Below, in pieces: positions 5,801 to 6,776 of a stretch of DNA of 6,776 nt. The notes under the pieces were generated by a model, which did not search any database, was not told where the DNA came from, and saw only the letters and a list, made by a program, of their open reading frames with translations. The stretch's first letter is position 1. Every line of letters begins with the position of its first letter. The DNA is from Bacteroidota bacterium. GTDB taxonomy: Bacteria > Bacteroidota > Bacteroidia > UKL13-3. The stretch lies in NCBI GenBank assembly GCA_947460565.1, contig CANHJJ010000096.1:1-6776 (forward strand), read 5' to 3'. The position numbers and the translations under genes were made by a program.

Positions 5801-6776
5801 ATATCATTTGATTTATATGTGCCAGCGCTATTAAAACCAAACGATTGAAGGATGGTTGGAACACAAGATACATTTAAATTTACTCTATATAAAACTACAT
5901 TTTTACTACCTGATTGTACGCTTGTGATCGGAGCGGTTACATTTGATAAAATAATGCAAGATGGATTGTTGATAATACTGACGTTTAAACTACTGGTATC
6001 GCTGCACTGTAGTTGGTTTACACCTTCTATTTTGATGATGCCTGTGCCACTTGAATCCCATTGAACCACAACTGAGTTTGTACCTTGCCCAGATACAATC
6101 CTTCCATTTACAATTGACCAAGTGTAAAAAATATTTGAAATGAATGGCACGCTATAACTATAGTTTGTGTTGTTAAAAACGTTGTTGAAAGGACCTTGAA
6201 TGCTGTCAATGATATGGGTAGGCGTAATTTCTGCATTGCTTGTTGTTAATCCATTGGCAATAATTTGAGCATTAGCAAAGCCTAATTCGTTGTAACTAAC
6301 AGAAATATTGTGATTTAATGCTCGACATTGGATATCAGTAGTTAATAACAAATAATTTGAATCACTGTTCATCGAGTAATTTAATCCTGAGAATGTTTGA
6401 AGCCCAGTATCAAGTCCAGCAGTTTTAGTGGCTAATAAAACAGGTGTTCCAGTTGTTAAGTCCGATTTTGTATGATACCAAAGTTTAAAGTTCAAAACAT
6501 CATTTGAATTGTAAGAACCAGAGCTTATGAATTTTATTGAATTCAAATTAATGGCAGAGCAAATGCCTGGAAAATCGATTCTATATAAAACTACATTTTT
6601 AGAGCCTTTAAGTGGTTTGTTTTGCGCAATTGCAGCATTTTTGATGCTAATATAACTGATAGTATCAATCATCCCATTGTCAGGAAATCCAGCAGATGTT
6701 ATTGAAAATTTCCCCGAGTATTTATATGAATTAATATATTCATTTAGAACTTGAGAATATGGACCAGTTCCAACAG
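2872..6776 (-). CDS. T9SS-sorted surface protein with five BNR_assoc_N-like/PKD-like units, 5' end outside window
   Basis: The frame is open from the right edge to a TGA at 2874-2872, giving 1300 visible residues and no start. The Met codon at 6672-6670 is internal: 34 further in-frame codons precede it without a stop, and no signal peptide follows it. Numbering from that Met, five tandem units cover residues 1-234, 235-469, 470-704, 705-938 and 939-1172. Each has a domain with N-V-V-L-Y-R and D-I-x-N-F-K-I-W-Y-H motifs, then a PKD-like domain with W-x-x-x-N-G and S-G-Q-G-T-N. Residues 1179-1266 form a T9SS type A sorting domain. The protein should be exported by Sec, moved across the outer membrane by T9SS, and attached to the surface or released. 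No enzyme domain is visible, so adhesion or glycan/matrix binding is an inference. The next gene begins 7 bases downstream and shares the repeat unit, which suggests an operon of related products. Confidence 0.95.
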   Translation of the reverse strand, partial: VGTGPYSQVLNEYINSYKYSGKFSITSAGFPDNGMIDTISYISIKNAAIAQNKPLKGSKNVVLYRIDFPGICSAINLNSIKFISSGSYNSNDVLNFKLWYHTKSDLTTGTPVLLATKTAGLDTGLQTFSGLNYSMNSDSNYLLLTTDIQCRALNHNISVSYNELGFANAQIIANGLTTSNAEITPTHIIDSIQGPFNNVFNNTNYSYSVPFISNIFYTWSIVNGRIVSGQGTNSVVVQWDSSGTGIIKIEGVNQLQCSDTSSLNVSIINNPSCIILSNVTAPITSVQSGSKNVVLYRVNLNVSCVPTILQSFGFNSAGTYKSNDIDNFKIWYHTNSAFDIGTPVLISSKTINLDTGFQNFTSLNQIYQKGLGYIFITTDILCKAKSGSIIIKPIGLNNISFSTGNSSGTGFTSSIISFNELNIIDSITGPKANVYTNSIYNYSVNNQLQTSYNWTITNGAILSGQGTNNVSVQWDSLGIGKLFVEGTNLLLCADTTSLFVNILNNPNCIQISNGTTPDNNPIMGTKNVILYSINANVICVPTILKSLKFTTSGSYSGNEIDSLKVWLHTDSLFNNGKPILIDSKNNGIGPGNHNFPTLNVNLPIGKSYIFITANLLCSPKSTTIIVNPISNNDMLFSTGNSIASGFSASSITITPADLVDSIKGPIINAATNISYTYNVSPLPNITYQWIVTNGNITSGQGTNEITVEWLNNGIGNILLIGQNAQMCLDTSQLQVTISNNPGCVSVTNGIAPINNPTRGAKNVVLYRVDLNVSCNSPLINSLQFTTQGNYSSNDISNFKIWYHNSSNFNSGAPILLATKTTNLIPGLHKFIFIATPLPNGANYIFLTTDISCVANKKDIIVKAITNTDVGLSSGTPVGSTFTSSTVSINNTAIVDNIVGIQNVFTSSLYTYNVTLVSGTFYNWTITNGTVISGQGTNSITVQWFDSGPGSIVVDATNINLCNASSNKSVSITNNSPIISLKNGIAPQPIPSKGQNNIVLYRVDIKVESYDAILAGIKFTTGGTYENSDISNFKIWYHNNPSFKIGTPILLDTKTTNTGAGIQEFNNLNRSLPVDSHFIFITSDIPCGANNRVIYFNSLTQDDISFNYGIIKSAEFTSKPITINPLPIVNNIDGQTNNVRTKLNYLYSVVQQEIANYEWRVTNGNIINGQGTNAITVNWLSEGQGSVKIKATNQFQCSDTAYLNLNIFTNRTGIENIKNLSEVEIFPNPNNGQFNIQLNSIRKSEAIFSLYNLIGQEVWTEKQLLESGKQRFEFDSRLNAGIYMLKIKSDAEQIIKTLVIK
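2875..3138 (-). other. T9SS type A C-terminal sorting domain
   Basis: Residues 1179-1266 carry V-E-I-F-P-N-P-N-N-G-Q-F-N-I, then S-L-Y-N-L-I-G-Q-E-V, L-N-A-G-I-Y-M-L-K-I and the terminal K-T-L-V-I-K. These are the ordered hallmarks of the Por_Secre_tail/TIGR04183 family, which directs cargo through the type IX secretion system and is removed on export. It lies at the extreme C-terminus, as expected for a functional tail. Confidence 0.95.
3157..3858 (-). repeat. Two-domain repeat unit 5 of upstream gene, last before the sorting domain
   Basis: Residues 939-1172. N-N-I-V-L-Y-R ends at 967, followed by D-I-S-N-F-K-I-W-Y-H-N-N and S-D-I-P-C-G-A-N-N-R. The PKD-like domain has Y-E-W-R-V-T-N-G, N-G-Q-G-T-N-A, V-N-W and Q-C-S-D-T. 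Two cysteines present in units 2-4, in the opening linker and after N-V, are both missing here. Confidence 0.85.
3859..4560 (-). repeat. Two-domain repeat unit 4 of upstream gene
   Basis: Residues 705-938. It opens N-N-P-G-C and has K-N-V-V-L-Y-R ending at 733, D-I-S-N-F-K-I-W-Y-H-N and T-T-D-I-S-C. The PKD-like domain has Y-N-W-T-I-T-N-G, S-G-Q-G-T-N-S and V-Q-W. Its closing motif is L-C-N-A-S instead of the usual C-x-D-T. Confidence 0.87.
4561..5265 (-). repeat. Two-domain repeat unit 3 of upstream gene
   Basis: Residues 470-704, 235 residues in step with unit 2. It opens N-N-P-N-C and has K-N-V-I-L-Y-S, where Ser498 replaces the Arg found in the other units. L-K-V-W-L-H and A-N-L-L-C follow, then a PKD-like domain with Y-Q-W-I-V-T-N-G, S-G-Q-G-T-N-E, V-E-W and M-C-L-D-T. 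Confidence 0.87.
5266..5970 (-). repeat. Two-domain repeat unit 2 of upstream gene
   Basis: Residues 235-469. It opens N-N-P-S-C and has K-N-V-V-L-Y-R ending at 263, D-I-D-N-F-K-I-W-Y-H, T-T-D-I-L-C and an F-S-T-G-N-S-S-G-T-G-F-T-S-S loop. The PKD-like domain follows with Y-N-W-T-I-T-N-G, S-G-Q-G-T-N-N, V-Q-W and L-C-A-D-T. This is one of the most complete copies, with all four recurrent cysteines. Confidence 0.88.
5971..6672 (-). repeat. Two-domain repeat unit 1 of upstream gene
   Basis: Residues 1-234, counting from the internal Met at 6672. The BNR_assoc_N-like part covers about 15-150, with K-N-V-V-L-Y-R at 25-31, F-K-L-W-Y-H at 62-67 and T-T-D-I-Q-C at 111-116. The PKD-like part covers about 154-234, with Y-T-W-S-I-V-N-G at 183-190, S-G-Q-G-T-N at 194-199, V-V-Q-W and Q-C-S-D-T at 222-226. 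The linker cysteine found in units 2-4 is absent. Confidence 0.85.
6670..6776 (-). other. Ig/PKD-like fragment at the right edge
   Basis: The 34 codons before the internal Met read on without a stop and contain T-G-P-Y-S-Q-V-L-N-E-Y-I-N, S-G-K-F-S-I-T and F-P-D-N-G, running into M-I-D-T-I-S-Y-I-S-I. The end matches the D-T-x-x-L-x-V-x-I closing strand of the PKD-like domains. The W-x-x-x-N-G ... G-Q-G-T-N core does not lie between the G-P and D-T elements. It is probably the tail of a different Ig- or PKD-type domain; more of the gene lies outside the window. Confidence 0.55.

Noticed and set aside
5123..6064. Plus-strand open frames 5123-5359 and 5852-6064 whose products resemble each other
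   Set aside because: Their similarity (both contain a K-x-T-F-L-type stretch) is the shadow of the ~700-base periodicity of the real gene, not evidence of a second gene family.
2872..6672. Met codon at 6672-6670 as the start of the upstream gene
   Set aside because: The frame is open to the right edge, no signal peptide follows, and the Met sits in the closing strand of a domain (M-I-D-T aligned with C-S-D-T).
3157..6672. CRISPR or short DNA repeat array
   Set aside because: The periodicity is about 700 bases and lies within a coding frame with protein-level conservation; there are no short direct repeats with unique spacers.

Overview
The window looks like AT-rich DNA (about one third G+C by eye) from a member of the Bacteroidota. 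The strongest evidence is a complete C-terminal type IX secretion system (T9SS) type A sorting domain at the end of one gene. Supporting signs are PKD-like repeats of the kind common in secreted proteins of this phylum, and the lack of a Shine-Dalgarno sequence at the one gene start visible. I cannot name a genus or family. Both genes lie on the minus strand and fill the window apart from 7 bases, so there is no gene-free stretch to describe. No RNA gene, mobile element, CRISPR array, promoter or terminator was found.

Reading in the direction of transcription (right to left), the first gene enters from the right edge without its start and ends at 2872. Its visible part is 1300 residues: a short Ig/PKD-like fragment at the edge, five tandem units of 234-235 residues, and an ~88-residue T9SS sorting domain. 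Each unit pairs a beta-rich domain resembling the N-terminal domain of Bacteroidota BNR sialidases (BNR_assoc_N type) with a PKD-like domain built round a W-x-x-x-N-G ... G-Q-G-T-N core.

The second gene starts 7 bases after the first one stops and runs off the left edge without its stop (954 codons visible). It encodes a Sec signal peptide, a cohesin-like or similar beta-sandwich region, a second beta-rich module of a type seen in Bacteroidota surface proteins, and then two more copies of the same two-domain unit. The last copy is cut by the window edge inside its PKD-like domain.

The two genes are best read as an operon of partly paralogous, very large, secreted and probably cell-surface-anchored proteins that share a repeat module. 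They may act in adhesion, matrix or glycan binding. No catalytic domain is visible in either, so enzymatic activity is not supported. The points most worth a second look are the seven-copy repeat shared across two genes, signs that modules moved between the genes, and a cysteine pattern that suggests two disulfides per unit.
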